A program made the position numbers and the translations under genes. From Devosia naphthalenivorans (GTDB lineage: Bacteria > Pseudomonadota > Alphaproteobacteria > Rhizobiales > Devosiaceae): a stretch of 64,000 bases of DNA. The DNA lies in the NCBI RefSeq assembly GCF_003056355.1, contig NZ_PYVW01000011.1, positions 1-64,000 on the forward strand, written 5' to 3'. Shown piece by piece: positions 8,410 to 16,348 of this stretch. Numbering within the stretch: the first letter of the stretch is position 1; every line of letters begins with the position of its first letter. The notes under the pieces are model-generated. The model saw only the letters and a list, made by a program, of their open reading frames with translations, did not search any database and had not been told where the DNA came from.

Positions 8410-9291
8410 ATGAACGATGAAGCTGCCCATCTGACCACTGGCGCCGCGGCGCTGCTTACTGAAACCGACGAGCGACGCATTCGTGCCATACGATCACGTC
8501 GCTGGGTGCTCTACCCTCGCGCCAAACAGGCCCTCGACCGGCTGAGCGCGCTCCTCGATCACCCGCGAGGCACGCGTATGCCCTCGGTCGCGATCTACGG
8601 TGACAGCGGCATGGGTAAGACCATGATCATGAAGCGGTTCCGTGACAAGCATCCACCAAGCTTCAACGCGGTGACTGGCACCTTGAAGACGCCCGTACTT
8701 GCCATGGAAATGACCAGCAGGCCCGGCGAGCGGCGCTTCTATGCCGAACTCCTCACTCTACTCGGTGCACCCCAACGGCCGCGCGCCGACATCGCGCAGA
8801 TGGAACAGGCCGCTCTTCGCATCATGGAAGCCATCGGTGTGCAGGTGCTGGTCATCGACGAGGTACACAACATCCTCGCCGGATCCTATCGTGAGCAACG
8901 CATTGTCCTGAACACCTTGCGGTTTCTCAGCAACCGTCTCCAGATCTCGCTCGTCTGCTTCGGTGTCAATGAAGCGCGTGAGGCCATCGGCGGCGACGTC
9001 CAACTTGCCCGGCGTTTCGAGCAGTTCACCTTGAACAGGTGGGCAGCTAACGAGCAGTTCGAGACCCTGATGGTGTCGATTCTGCGGAATACGCCGCTGC
9101 GCAGACCCTCCGTGCTGACGCCGAAATCGCTGCGGCGGATTCTGCAGATCACAGAGGGCATCACCGCCAACATCTTCCACATGATCAATAGCCTCGCCAT
9201 TGAGGCTGTCGAGAGTGGCCACGAGCATATCACTGACGAAGCTGTCGAAAACTGGGAACCTGAGTTCGATGCCGAGGCGGCATTCGCATGA
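8410..9291 (+). CDS. tniB: Transposition ATPase TniB (AAA+)
   Basis: 293 residues from ATG 8410, which has GGAG about six bases upstream; a GTG at 8404 is the alternative. Walker A is GDSGMGKT (about residues 64-71) and Walker B is VLVIDEVHNIL (about 147); an arginine-finger region RRFEQF lies further on. TniB, like Tn7 TnsC and MuB, binds DNA with ATP, selects the target and activates TniA. It overlaps tniQ by four bases (ATGA at 9288-9291). Complete and normal in length. Confidence 0.92.
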   Translation: MNDEAAHLTTGAAALLTETDERRIRAIRSRRWVLYPRAKQALDRLSALLDHPRGTRMPSVAIYGDSGMGKTMIMKRFRDKHPPSFNAVTGTLKTPVLAMEMTSRPGERRFYAELLTLLGAPQRPRADIAQMEQAALRIMEAIGVQVLVIDEVHNILAGSYREQRIVLNTLRFLSNRLQISLVCFGVNEAREAIGGDVQLARRFEQFTLNRWAANEQFETLMVSILRNTPLRRPSVLTPKSLRRILQITEGITANIFHMINSLAIEAVESGHEHITDEAVENWEPEFDAEAAFA

Positions 9292-10154
9292 CGGAGAACA
9301 CGCCGGCGCGCCGATTGCCAGTGCGGTTGCCGCCCCATTCGGATGAACTTCTATCGTCCTGGATCGGCCGACACGCCGCTTTTTACGCAGTTCCACCGCT
9401 GGTCATGCTGCGGCATTGCTTGCCGGAAGCCCCCTCATTGCGAGCGGCCGATCTTCATCTGAGCAGTGATCAGGAAGCCCGCTTGGCCAACATCTTTGGC
9501 ACCGAGCTGGCAGCGGTACATCGAATGACCTTCGCAAGTGTCGCGCAAACATCGCGTCGGCTTATTGCAACGCGGCCAACGCAATTTTGCCCGAGCTGCA
9601 GCCCAGGTGGCGCTGAACCGGCGCCAGTCTTGCGAAGCCAACTGCTGGGTTGGCGCATCACATGCCCGTTGTGTGGAGAGCAACTCAGAGATTCGGGCCC
9701 ACGCAAACTCCCCTCCCCTTTCCAGCCGTATCGCGCTGCAGCCGCTCGCGGCGAAAAACTGCTCGACGATGAAGCCGAACGTGGCATCAGCACATGGACA
9801 TCGCCGGCCGACATTGCTCGACTTCTGCTGATGCGACGGATTCCGAGACCCATACCCCGCGAGTTGGACCTTTGGCGGTTCCGCGTGCTTGGTGCCATCA
9901 TCCCCGATCTCGACCATGTGGTTGCCGATCAACAGGAGAATCTACCCACACCCGCCAAGCCGATCCTGCCACTTCATCTGCGGCCAGCTCTTCTAGCAGG
10001 CGTTGCCATGGTAGAGCGTGCCGGACCGGAAATGCTGCAGATGCTGCGTGGTCACATGATGGGGGACAATAAGGTCCGATTCACAGACGCCGTAGAAGGC
10101 CTGATTGCCCAAGTGCGCAGGCCGAAAGCTTGTTCACAGATGCAGTTAATTTGA
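9288..10154 (+). CDS. tniQ: Target-selection protein TniQ
   Basis: 288 residues. The N-terminus has the TniQ signature LPPHSDELLSSWIGRHAAFY (positions about 10-29), followed by a zinc-ribbon pair FCPSC and CPLCG (about residues 100-105 and 126-130). The C-terminal third has the same segment that survives in the remnant at 5851-6186. In Tn5053/Tn7-type elements TniQ/TnsD works with TniB to choose the insertion site, and the short length agrees with Tn5053-type TniQ. The stop codon is immediately followed by the right-end repeats. No guide-RNA locus or CRISPR array is nearby, so this is not a CRISPR-associated transposon. Confidence 0.9.
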   Translation: MTENTPARRLPVRLPPHSDELLSSWIGRHAAFYAVPPLVMLRHCLPEAPSLRAADLHLSSDQEARLANIFGTELAAVHRMTFASVAQTSRRLIATRPTQFCPSCSPGGAEPAPVLRSQLLGWRITCPLCGEQLRDSGPRKLPSPFQPYRAAAARGEKLLDDEAERGISTWTSPADIARLLLMRRIPRPIPRELDLWRFRVLGAIIPDLDHVVADQQENLPTPAKPILPLHLRPALLAGVAMVERAGPEMLQMLRGHMMGDNKVRFTDAVEGLIAQVRRPKACSQMQLI

Positions 10155-10237
10155 GAATCCAGCACCCACCATTCTCACGATTTAATGCCAGATCAGTGCC
10201 GAACCGGCGCATTCTTACAATTAACTGCCAAGCGACA
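10144..10237. repeat. Right transposon end with one direct and two inverted repeats
   Basis: AGTTAATTTGAGAAT (10144-10158) is in direct orientation and overlaps the end of tniQ; ATTCTCACGATTTAATGCC (10171-10189) and ATTCTTACAATTAACTGCCA (10211-10230) are inverted. The terminus is AGCGACA at 10231-10237. The same layout is kept in the remnant at 6175-6268. Confidence 0.8.
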
Positions 10238-10291
10238 CATGGCGACCGGCGTGGCGTGCAGCAACACTATTCTGGGAACAGCTTTGGTCAT
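10238..10291 (-). pseudogene. Asp/Glu-racemase-like gene, first 18 codons, cut by the transposon
   Basis: From the ATG at 10289-10291 the frame reads IVLLHATPVAM within 18 codons and then meets the transposon end at 10237. This start resembles aspartate/glutamate racemase superfamily proteins, but the piece is too short to be sure. It begins eight bases after the stop of the ModA-like gene, so the two were probably an operon. The rest of the gene is not found on the other side of the transposon. Confidence 0.45.
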
Positions 10292-10299
10292 GCTCAGCC

Positions 10300-11004
10300 T
10301 CAGATTCGAACAAGATTGCGGGGTGTCAGTCCGCCGCTCCGATAGGCATCGGCGGCCTCGGACGACGTCAGGTGGGCGATGAAGCGGCGCGCAAGGTCAG
10401 GGTGGGCGGCGTCCGCGAAAATGGCTGCGGAAAAGTCGGTGGGCTGCTGCAAAGGATCGGGAAAGGGTCCGACCACATCGACACCATCGACTGACATCAG
10501 TTCGCTGACCTGCTGGACAGCCAGATCGGCTTCGCCGGTCAGCAACTTTTCGCCTGTGAACCCTGCGTCAATCGTCACGGCCTTGGGCAGCACCTGATCG
10601 GCGATACCGAGCCGCTCGACCAGCTCGACGAAATAGCGCCCGCTCGCCCCGGTAAGGGAATAGGCAACGCTTCGCGCGGAGGTGACGGCTTGGGCAAAGG
10701 CCTCTGGTGTCGAGATGTCGGGCTTGTTCGTCCCGGACTGGACACCAAGTCCAAACTTGGCCTGAGCGATCGGCACGATTGTGCTTTGGTCGACGATGCC
10801 TTCGGCAGCGAGCTTTGCCATGGGCTTGTCGATGACGATGACGACGTCGCCGCGCGCGCCTTGGGCAATCTGATCCATCAGGACATTAGTCGGCGCCCAG
10901 ACGACATCAAGATCGCCATTTTTCTGGCTCCAGGCAGGGAGCAACGAACGCTTGAACGCAACTTCCACAGCCAATGTGGTAAGCAGCCGCAGACGTGGCG
11001 ACAT
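10300..11004 (-). CDS. ModA-like periplasmic-binding-protein fold, no signal peptide
   Basis: 234 residues resembling type 2 periplasmic binding proteins of the molybdate-binding ModA group (VVWAPTNVLMDQIAQGARGDVVI near 33-55, SLTGASGRYFVELVERLGI near 116-134, and a C-terminal FIAHLTSSEAADAYRSGGLTPR). ModA proteins are exported, but this one starts directly at the fold with MSPRLRLLTTLAVEVAF and no hydrophobic export signal, so it may work in the cytoplasm. No permease or ATPase gene is adjacent. It precedes the racemase-like fragment and is transcribed divergently from the IclR gene. The ligand is unknown. A missed upstream start is unlikely because the leader region contains operator-like palindromes. 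Confidence 0.7.
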   Translation of the reverse strand: MSPRLRLLTTLAVEVAFKRSLLPAWSQKNGDLDVVWAPTNVLMDQIAQGARGDVVIVIDKPMAKLAAEGIVDQSTIVPIAQAKFGLGVQSGTNKPDISTPEAFAQAVTSARSVAYSLTGASGRYFVELVERLGIADQVLPKAVTIDAGFTGEKLLTGEADLAVQQVSELMSVDGVDVVGPFPDPLQQPTDFSAAIFADAAHPDLARRFIAHLTSSEAADAYRSGGLTPRNLVRI

Positions 11005-11129
11005 TACAACCTCCCGCAGACAGGGTTACTTCGCGATACTTTGGCGGACCAAAATTTCATTTGGTTCTAGGTTTCTGTCCTAAAATAAGAGCCGATCAGC
11101 GCCGTCGAAGTCAACGCGGGGTGGGGGTA

Positions 11130-11144
11130 TTTCACGTGGTGAAA
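11130..11144. promoter_or_regulatory. Palindromic operator TTTCAC-N3-GTGAAA, site 1
   Basis: TTTCACGTGGTGAAA is a perfect 6-bp palindrome with a 3-bp centre, between the divergent ModA-like gene and the IclR gene. The same motif recurs at 11266, 21164 and 25638, with a weaker one at 12283. Confidence 0.65.
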
Positions 11145-11265
11145 ATACGGGGCGGTTGCGGAATTACGGAGAAAAACTGCCGGAAGCGGTTGCCACAGCG
11201 TGCTCGGACCCTTCTCATCAAAGGGTTTTGCAACCACGCGTGACGCCATTTGCCCGGAATTTGAA

Positions 11266-11280
11266 TTTCACATCGTGAAA
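11266..11280. promoter_or_regulatory. Palindromic operator TTTCAC-N3-GTGAAA, site 2
   Basis: TTTCACATCGTGAAA, perfect arms, lies 80 bases upstream of the IclR start at 11360. It is in the right place for autoregulation by the IclR protein. Confidence 0.65.
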
Positions 11281-11359
11281 ATGTGACTGTCGGACATAGG
11301 TTGGCGATTGACCCCTTTCATCAAAGGTTCATACTTCGAAAGGGGGTGAGGAGGCTGAA

Positions 11360-12223
11360 ATGGTTCTGTCGACACTTGATCGAAGCGACACAAGCACGGA
11401 AATTCGCAAGCTCCAGTACGAGCACACCGCCAGAGCGCTTGATAAAAACGACGGCGGCAAGAGCATCCAGTCAGTGGACCGCGCCCTGTCCATCATCGAG
11501 GTTCTGTCGCTGAGCAATGCGCCCCTGATGCTGAGCGAGTTGTCGACGCTTACCGACCTCAACCTGTCCACCTGCCATCATCTGGTCAAGACGCTGGTTC
11601 GTCGGGGCTATGTCGTTTATTCCGGTCGTGGTCGGGGTTATAGCCTGAGCTCCAAGCTCGAGAGCCTGTCGCGCCGCACGGCACGCGGATTTCATCTGGT
11701 CGAATTTGTTACCCCTGCCCTGCGCGAACTCAATAACGATGTGCGCGAATGCGTGCAGATGGCGGTGTTGCGCGGCTCGGTGCTGGTCACCGAGGTGCGG
11801 TTTGCGTCGCAAATGCCTTCCCAGGCCGACACCCATGGCGCGCCAAAGTTGCACGCCGCGCACGCCTTGGCGCTCGGCAAGGCTATCCTCGCATGGCTGC
11901 CCGAGACAGAACTTGCGCGCGTTGTTGCCGATAATGGGCTGAAGCGCTTCACGGACGTGACGATCACCTCTTTATCCGGCCTCGTCGAAGAACTCCGCAT
12001 GGTTCGCCGTTCCGGTTTCGCCTTCGAAGACGGCGAATTTCACCCCGACCTCGTCGGCATCGGGGCTTCGGTTCGCGATACGTCCGGCGCCGTTGTCGGC
12101 TCGATCGGCGTCACCATACCGCGTCGGCGCGCCACCGATGCCTATCGGGAATACATCGCGCAGGCCGTGATGAAATGCGCCAAGGACATTTCCGGCCGCA
12201 TGCCGGCGGGCTGCTTTATCTGA
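11360..12223 (+). CDS. IclR family transcriptional regulator (regulator of the pentose-cycle module)
   Basis: 287 residues. An N-terminal tail of about 35 residues precedes the IclR winged helix (QSVDRALSIIEVLSLSNAPL, then LSELSTLTDLNLSTCHHLVKTL with the recognition helix), followed by the effector domain (about 110-275; VRECVQMAVLRGSVLVTEV, LHAAHALALGKAILAWLP, GFAFEDGEFHPDLVGIGASV, IGVTIPRRR). The start ATG has GAGGAGG seven bases upstream. IclR proteins bind small acids and act as repressors or activators at palindromic sites. The adjacent repeated palindromes and the following gnd-zwf-fbp operon make it the probable regulator of this module; that link is inferred. Confidence 0.88.
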   Translation: MVLSTLDRSDTSTEIRKLQYEHTARALDKNDGGKSIQSVDRALSIIEVLSLSNAPLMLSELSTLTDLNLSTCHHLVKTLVRRGYVVYSGRGRGYSLSSKLESLSRRTARGFHLVEFVTPALRELNNDVRECVQMAVLRGSVLVTEVRFASQMPSQADTHGAPKLHAAHALALGKAILAWLPETELARVVADNGLKRFTDVTITSLSGLVEELRMVRRSGFAFEDGEFHPDLVGIGASVRDTSGAVVGSIGVTIPRRRATDAYREYIAQAVMKCAKDISGRMPAGCFI

Positions 12224-12282
12224 CCTTCGTCAATTGCCAGAGCCGTAATAACGGACCCGTATAATCGAGATCTTTCGCTTAA

Positions 12283-12297
12283 TTTCACATTATAAAA
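12283..12297. promoter_or_regulatory. Weaker TTTCAC-N3-GTGAAA-like site upstream of gnd
   Basis: TTTCAC-ATT-ATAAAA keeps one perfect arm and four of six bases in the other, 75-90 bases upstream of gnd. It is the least convincing of the five sites. Confidence 0.35.
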
Positions 12298-12371
12298 CTG
12301 CCTATTCGAAAGTAGAACTCGCAAGACCTGCTGTTATTTTCCCGCAAACAATTTAGTGCGTGGAGGATAAA

Positions 12372-13799
12372 ATGACGAACAGCAAGGCCGAACTCGGCGT
12401 CATCGGACTGGGTACGATGGGTGCCATGCTGGCACTTAATTTCGCCGAGAAGGGGTTCGAGGTCGCCCTCTTCAATCGCACAGTTGAAAAAGCGCACAAG
12501 CTGCGCAGCGACAATCCGGAACTTGAAACGCGGCTCTATCCGCAAACAAAGCTGAAGGACTTTGTCGCCTCGCTCAGCACGCCGCGCGTCATCGTCCTGA
12601 TGGTCAATGCAGGCTCGGCTGTCGATGACCAGCTGGATGCGTTGATGCCGCTGCTCGAAAAGGGCGACATAGTTATCGACGCCGGCAATACGGACTTCAA
12701 CGACACGCGGGCGCGCAATGCGCGGCTGGCCAGCACCGGCATTCACTTCGTGGGCATGGGCGTTTCGGGCGGCGAACTTGGAGCCCGTCATGGCCCATCG
12801 ATCATGGTCGGTGGCGATGAAAATGTCTGGGCTCGTCTGCGCCCACTGCTCGAACCGATCTCAGCCAAGTACGAAAGCAGCCCCTGCGTTGCCTGGCTGG
12901 GCATTGACGGCGCCGGTCATTTCGTCAAGACGATCCACAATGGCATCGAATATGCCGATATGCAGATGATCGCCGAGACCTACGGCATCATGCGCGATGG
13001 CCTGCAGCTCTCGCCCCAGGATATGAGCAAGATCTTTGCCGACTGGAACACCCGGGGCCTGTCCTCCTACCTCATCGAAATCAGTGCCGTGGTGCTCTCG
13101 GAGGCAGATCCGGAGACCGGCAGACCGCTCGTCGATCTGATCGTCGATGCGGCGGGGCAGAAGGGCACTGGCCGCTGGTCGGTGATCGAAGCACAAAAGC
13201 TGGGCGTCAGCGCAACGACGTTGGAAGCCGCTGTTGCGGCCCGCAGCATCTCGTCCAGCCGAGCCGAACGCTCCAGAGCTTCGGCAATTTTCGGCGACCT
13301 GGCACTACCAGCACCGGACTTCTCCCCAGATGAGGCAGGGTTGAAAGAGCTCGAATTGGCGCTCGAAACCGCCAAGATCGTCGCTTATGCGCAAGGTTTT
13401 GCCGTGATGTCGGCGGCGTCCGCGGAATTTGGCTGGGCCCTGCCCTTGGGCGAAATCGCCCGTATCTGGCGCTCGGGCTGCATCATTCGCTCCGAATTCC
13501 TGCGCGATATCATGATCGCTTACAAATCAGGCGGTGAAGCGGACAACCTGTTGCTCAATCCTGCTTTCGCGCGACGGGTGACGACCGGACAGGCCGCGCT
13601 GCGCGCCGTTGTCGCCAAGGCTGCCCTGAGCGGCATTCCAGTACCTGCCCTTTCCGCTGCCCTAGCCTATTTCGACGATTATTGCCGCGAGCGGGGCACG
13701 GCCAACATCATCCAGGGTCAGCGAGACCTGTTTGGCGCGCACACGTTCCAGCGCCTCGACCGCGAAGGCACATTCCATCACAGCTGGCCTGCGGTCTGA
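12372..13799 (+). CDS. gnd: 6-phosphogluconate dehydrogenase, decarboxylating
   Basis: 475 residues from ATG 12372; GGAGG at 12362-12366 decides this start over the in-frame GTG at 12360. It oxidises 6-phosphogluconate to ribulose 5-phosphate and CO2 with NADP+. The Rossmann dinucleotide fold is GLGTMGAML (about 12-20), the substrate loop GMGVSGGELGARHGPS lies near 129-144, and the catalytic KTIHNGIEYADMQ (Lys and Asn) is near 184-196. The length is that of the long, dimeric Gnd type. It is first in gnd-zwf-fbp, with a 12-base gap to zwf. No 6-phosphogluconolactonase gene is present in the window, so the lactone must open spontaneously or through a distant gene. Confidence 0.94.
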   Translation: MTNSKAELGVIGLGTMGAMLALNFAEKGFEVALFNRTVEKAHKLRSDNPELETRLYPQTKLKDFVASLSTPRVIVLMVNAGSAVDDQLDALMPLLEKGDIVIDAGNTDFNDTRARNARLASTGIHFVGMGVSGGELGARHGPSIMVGGDENVWARLRPLLEPISAKYESSPCVAWLGIDGAGHFVKTIHNGIEYADMQMIAETYGIMRDGLQLSPQDMSKIFADWNTRGLSSYLIEISAVVLSEADPETGRPLVDLIVDAAGQKGTGRWSVIEAQKLGVSATTLEAAVAARSISSSRAERSRASAIFGDLALPAPDFSPDEAGLKELELALETAKIVAYAQGFAVMSAASAEFGWALPLGEIARIWRSGCIIRSEFLRDIMIAYKSGGEADNLLLNPAFARRVTTGQAALRAVVAKAALSGIPVPALSAALAYFDDYCRERGTANIIQGQRDLFGAHTFQRLDREGTFHHSWPAV

Positions 13800-13811
13800 G
13801 CGGAAACGTCC

Positions 13812-15293
13812 ATGACCAGCCAGATCATCAAGGTCGATGAATTCGACTATGTCATCTTTGGCGGTGCGGGGGACCTTGCCGAGCGCAAGCTCCTGCCTGC
13901 CCTTTATCATCGGGACATTGACGGCCAGATCCGCGAGACATCGCGCATCATCGGCGTCTCCCGCACTGAACGGTCGGACGAGGACTATCGAAAATTCGCG
14001 CTCGAAGCGATCGAGCGCCATGTACCGGCCGATTGCCTCAAGCCCGAAGACATTGAGCGGTTTCTCGCCCGCCTGCATTATCGCTCCGTCGATGCTCGGG
14101 GCGAAAAAGGCTGGCAGGATCTCAAGGATCTGCTGGAGAGTGCCGGATCGGCGCCACGGATAAGGGTATTCTACCTTGCGGTTGGGCCCGAAATCTTCGG
14201 CACGATCGGCGCCCAGCTGACCGAAAGGGGCCTCAAGAACGATCTTGCACGGCTGGTCATCGAAAAGCCGATCGGCAACGATCTGCAATCGGCACAGCTG
14301 CTCAATGCCACGATTGCCGAACATTTTGCAGAAGAGCAGGTGTTCCGTATCGACCACTATCTTGGCAAGGAAACGGTGCAGAACCTGATGGCGCTGCGCT
14401 TTGCCAACACCATCTACGAGCCAGTCTGGAACTCCAATTTCATCGACCACGTCCAGATAACGGTGGCCGAGAGCGTCGGGCTGGAAAATCGCGCTGGCTA
14501 TTATGATACGTCAGGAGCGATGCGCGACATGGTGCAAAACCACCTACTGCAGCTCCTGGCCCTGATCGCGATCGAGCCACCTTCGTCCTTTACGGCAGAT
14601 GCCATTCACAACGAGAAGCTCAAGGTTTTGCGCGCGCTGTCGCCGATCGGCAAAGCCAATGTCGACCAGAAAACCGTGCGCGGGCAGTATCGAGAAGGCG
14701 CCGTGGATGGGCAGGCCGTAGGCGGTTACGAGACGGACCTTGGCTCGGACACCAGCCAGACGGAAACCTTTGTCGCGCTCAAGGCAGAGATCAACACCTG
14801 GCGCTGGGCCGGGGTGCCGTTCTACCTGCGCACCGGCAAACGCCTGCCGCGCCGGGCGTCTGAAATCGTAGTCACGTTCCGGCCCATCCCCTATTCGATT
14901 TTTTCGGACGATACTGGCGAGATCATGCAGAACCGTCTGGTCTTGCGGCTGCAGCCCGGAGAAGGGCTGAAGCAGTTGGTGATGATCAAGCGGCCCGGGC
15001 CGGGCGGCATGAAGCTGCGTCCGGTGGCGCTCGACATGACCTTTGCTGAAACCTTCAAGATTCGTCATCCCGACGCCTATGAGCGGCTGCTGATGGACGT
15101 AATACGCGGCGACCAGGCGCTTTTCATGCGCCGCGATGAAGTCGAAGCGGCCTGGGACTGGGTCGACCCGATTATGAACGCCTGGCGCGATGCCGAGCAA
15201 CAGCCTGCCGGGTACGCCTCTGGCTCCTGGGGGCCAACCGCCGCCGCTGCCCTGATCGAACGAGATGGGCGGAATTGGCATGAACCCGAATGA
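13812..15293 (+). CDS. zwf: Glucose-6-phosphate 1-dehydrogenase
   Basis: 493 residues. It converts glucose 6-phosphate to 6-phosphogluconolactone, making NADPH (or NADH). The N-terminal Rossmann segment is FGGAGDLAERKLLPALY, a form of the G6PD GASGDLA motif (about residues 15-31). The family active-site signature RIDHYLGKE with the catalytic His lies near 179-187. The C-terminal domain holds RTGKRLPRRASEIVV (about 338-352). Length is typical. The gene lies 12 bases after gnd, and fbp begins just downstream, so the three genes form one operon. Confidence 0.95.
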   Translation: MTSQIIKVDEFDYVIFGGAGDLAERKLLPALYHRDIDGQIRETSRIIGVSRTERSDEDYRKFALEAIERHVPADCLKPEDIERFLARLHYRSVDARGEKGWQDLKDLLESAGSAPRIRVFYLAVGPEIFGTIGAQLTERGLKNDLARLVIEKPIGNDLQSAQLLNATIAEHFAEEQVFRIDHYLGKETVQNLMALRFANTIYEPVWNSNFIDHVQITVAESVGLENRAGYYDTSGAMRDMVQNHLLQLLALIAIEPPSSFTADAIHNEKLKVLRALSPIGKANVDQKTVRGQYREGAVDGQAVGGYETDLGSDTSQTETFVALKAEINTWRWAGVPFYLRTGKRLPRRASEIVVTFRPIPYSIFSDDTGEIMQNRLVLRLQPGEGLKQLVMIKRPGPGGMKLRPVALDMTFAETFKIRHPDAYERLLMDVIRGDQALFMRRDEVEAAWDWVDPIMNAWRDAEQQPAGYASGSWGPTAAAALIERDGRNWHEPE

Positions 15294-15300
15294 GGACGTG

Positions 15301-16281
15301 ATGCTTACTCTTGAGGACTTCCTGGACACCTTGGCCTCCCGTCCTGCTGGCGATGACGTCAAGGCATCGATGCTGGCGCTGGCTGACGCGTCCAAGACCT
15401 TGCATGGTGCCATCAGGTCGGGCTCGATTCCAGGCGCAGCGCAGGTCTCGTCTGCCAATGCCAGCGGTGAAATGCAGAAGCCGCTGGACGTTTTTGCCGA
15501 CGAGACGTTTCTCGCCGCTGCCAAGGCGGCACCGATCGCTATCTATGGCTCGGAGGAGCAAGAGCAGCCGATAATGACAGGCGCCGGTTCGCTGGCGATT
15601 GCCATCGACCCGCTGGATGGCTCTTCCAACATCGAGACCAATATTGCGGTGGGCACGATTTTTTCCATTCTCGCCACCGGGGGTACCGAGGATGCGGGTG
15701 CGGTCTTTACCCAACCCGCGACGGCCCAGCTCGCTGCTGGGTTCTTCATGTATGGCGCGCAGCTGCTGCTGGTGTTTAGCGCTGGCACGGGGACGCACAC
15801 TTTTGCCCACAATCCCGATACCGGGGGCTTTGAGCACGTTGCGCGCTGCGAAATTCCGCCACAGTCACGCGAATATGCGCTGAACTCCTCCAATCGGCGC
15901 CACTGGCACCAGCCGATGCAAGATTACGTGGCAGACCTCGAGCGAGGCGCGGAAGGGCCTCGTCGGCAGGACTTCGGCATGCGCTATGTGGGCTCGCTGG
16001 TTGCGGACTGCTACCGCATCCTGCAGCGCGGTGGGGTGTTCATCTATCCAAGCGACCGGCGCAAGGGATATGAGAGTGGACGGCTGCGCCAGCTTTATGA
16101 GGCCAATCCGATCGGGCTTTGCATCGAGCAGGCAGGCGGCGCCGCGACCGATACCAAGACACGCCTGCTCGATCTGCCGTCCACAACTCTTCATGCCAAG
16201 GTCCCCCTGGCCTTTGGCTCGCGCGACGAGATCGCCGTGCTGCAGAGCTATGCCAATGGCGGAGCGAAAGTCCTGCAGTAG
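15301..16281 (+). CDS. fbp: Class I fructose-1,6-bisphosphatase
   Basis: 326 residues from ATG 15301, which has GAGGA at 15292-15296; in-frame ATGs at 15280 and 15265 would overlap zwf. It hydrolyses fructose 1,6-bisphosphate to fructose 6-phosphate. The FBPase signature IDPLDGSSNIETN with the metal ligands lies near 101-113, a substrate-binding MRYVGSLVADCYRIL segment near 226-240, and the end holds GGAATDTKTRLLDLPSTTLHAKVPLAFGS-type residues around 279. Last gene of gnd-zwf-fbp. Together with pgi opposite, it feeds hexose phosphate back to Zwf. A class I enzyme of this form also occurs in cbb (Calvin) operons, but no other cbb gene is here. Confidence 0.93.
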   Translation: MLTLEDFLDTLASRPAGDDVKASMLALADASKTLHGAIRSGSIPGAAQVSSANASGEMQKPLDVFADETFLAAAKAAPIAIYGSEEQEQPIMTGAGSLAIAIDPLDGSSNIETNIAVGTIFSILATGGTEDAGAVFTQPATAQLAAGFFMYGAQLLLVFSAGTGTHTFAHNPDTGGFEHVARCEIPPQSREYALNSSNRRHWHQPMQDYVADLERGAEGPRRQDFGMRYVGSLVADCYRILQRGGVFIYPSDRRKGYESGRLRQLYEANPIGLCIEQAGGAATDTKTRLLDLPSTTLHAKVPLAFGSRDEIAVLQSYANGGAKVLQ

Positions 16282-16306
16282 ATTCTGTGAAAAGCGATGC
16301 CGGATT

Positions 16307-16337
16307 GAGGCCCTCGGAGTCCAGCTTCGAGGGTCTC
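16307..16337. terminator. Bidirectional terminator between fbp and pgi
   Basis: GAGGCCCTCG, an 11-base loop, and CGAGGGTCTC form a 10-bp stem with one G-T pair, followed by TTTGGTTT. It lies between the convergent fbp (ends 16281) and pgi (ends 16349). Confidence 0.6.
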
Positions 16338-16348
16338 TTTGGTTTGGT

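Larger units (their letters stand above)
6626..10237 (+). mobile_element. tniA-tniB-tniQ transposon (Tn5053/Tn7-like DDE group), 3.6 kb
   Basis: Inverted ends define the element: TGTCGCTTTCCACTTAATTC begins at 6626 and, read inward from the other side, TGTCGCTTGGCAGTTAATTG begins at 10237. Both ends hold extra copies of a TTAATTTGAGAAT-like motif. The interior codes only for the transposase TniA, the AAA ATPase TniB and the target-selector TniQ; there is no resolvase and no cargo. A 5-bp target duplication is not seen; CATGGCG occurs on both sides (6618-6624 and 10238-10244) but is one base away from the left end. The element separates a universal-stress-protein fragment from a racemase-like fragment that do not belong to the same gene. 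Confidence 0.85.

Noticed and set aside
9288..10237. Possible CRISPR-associated transposon because of TniQ
   Set aside because: No cas genes, repeats or guide-like RNA inside the element, and no CRISPR array anywhere in the window.
14544..15524. Long antisense frame of over 300 codons opposite zwf and fbp
   Set aside because: GC-rich codon bias of the sense genes opens the opposite frame; no recognisable domains.
11360..16281. Calvin-cycle (cbb) operon because of fbp
   Set aside because: No RuBisCO, phosphoribulokinase, transketolase or aldolase gene is present; gnd and zwf point to the oxidative pentose branch.
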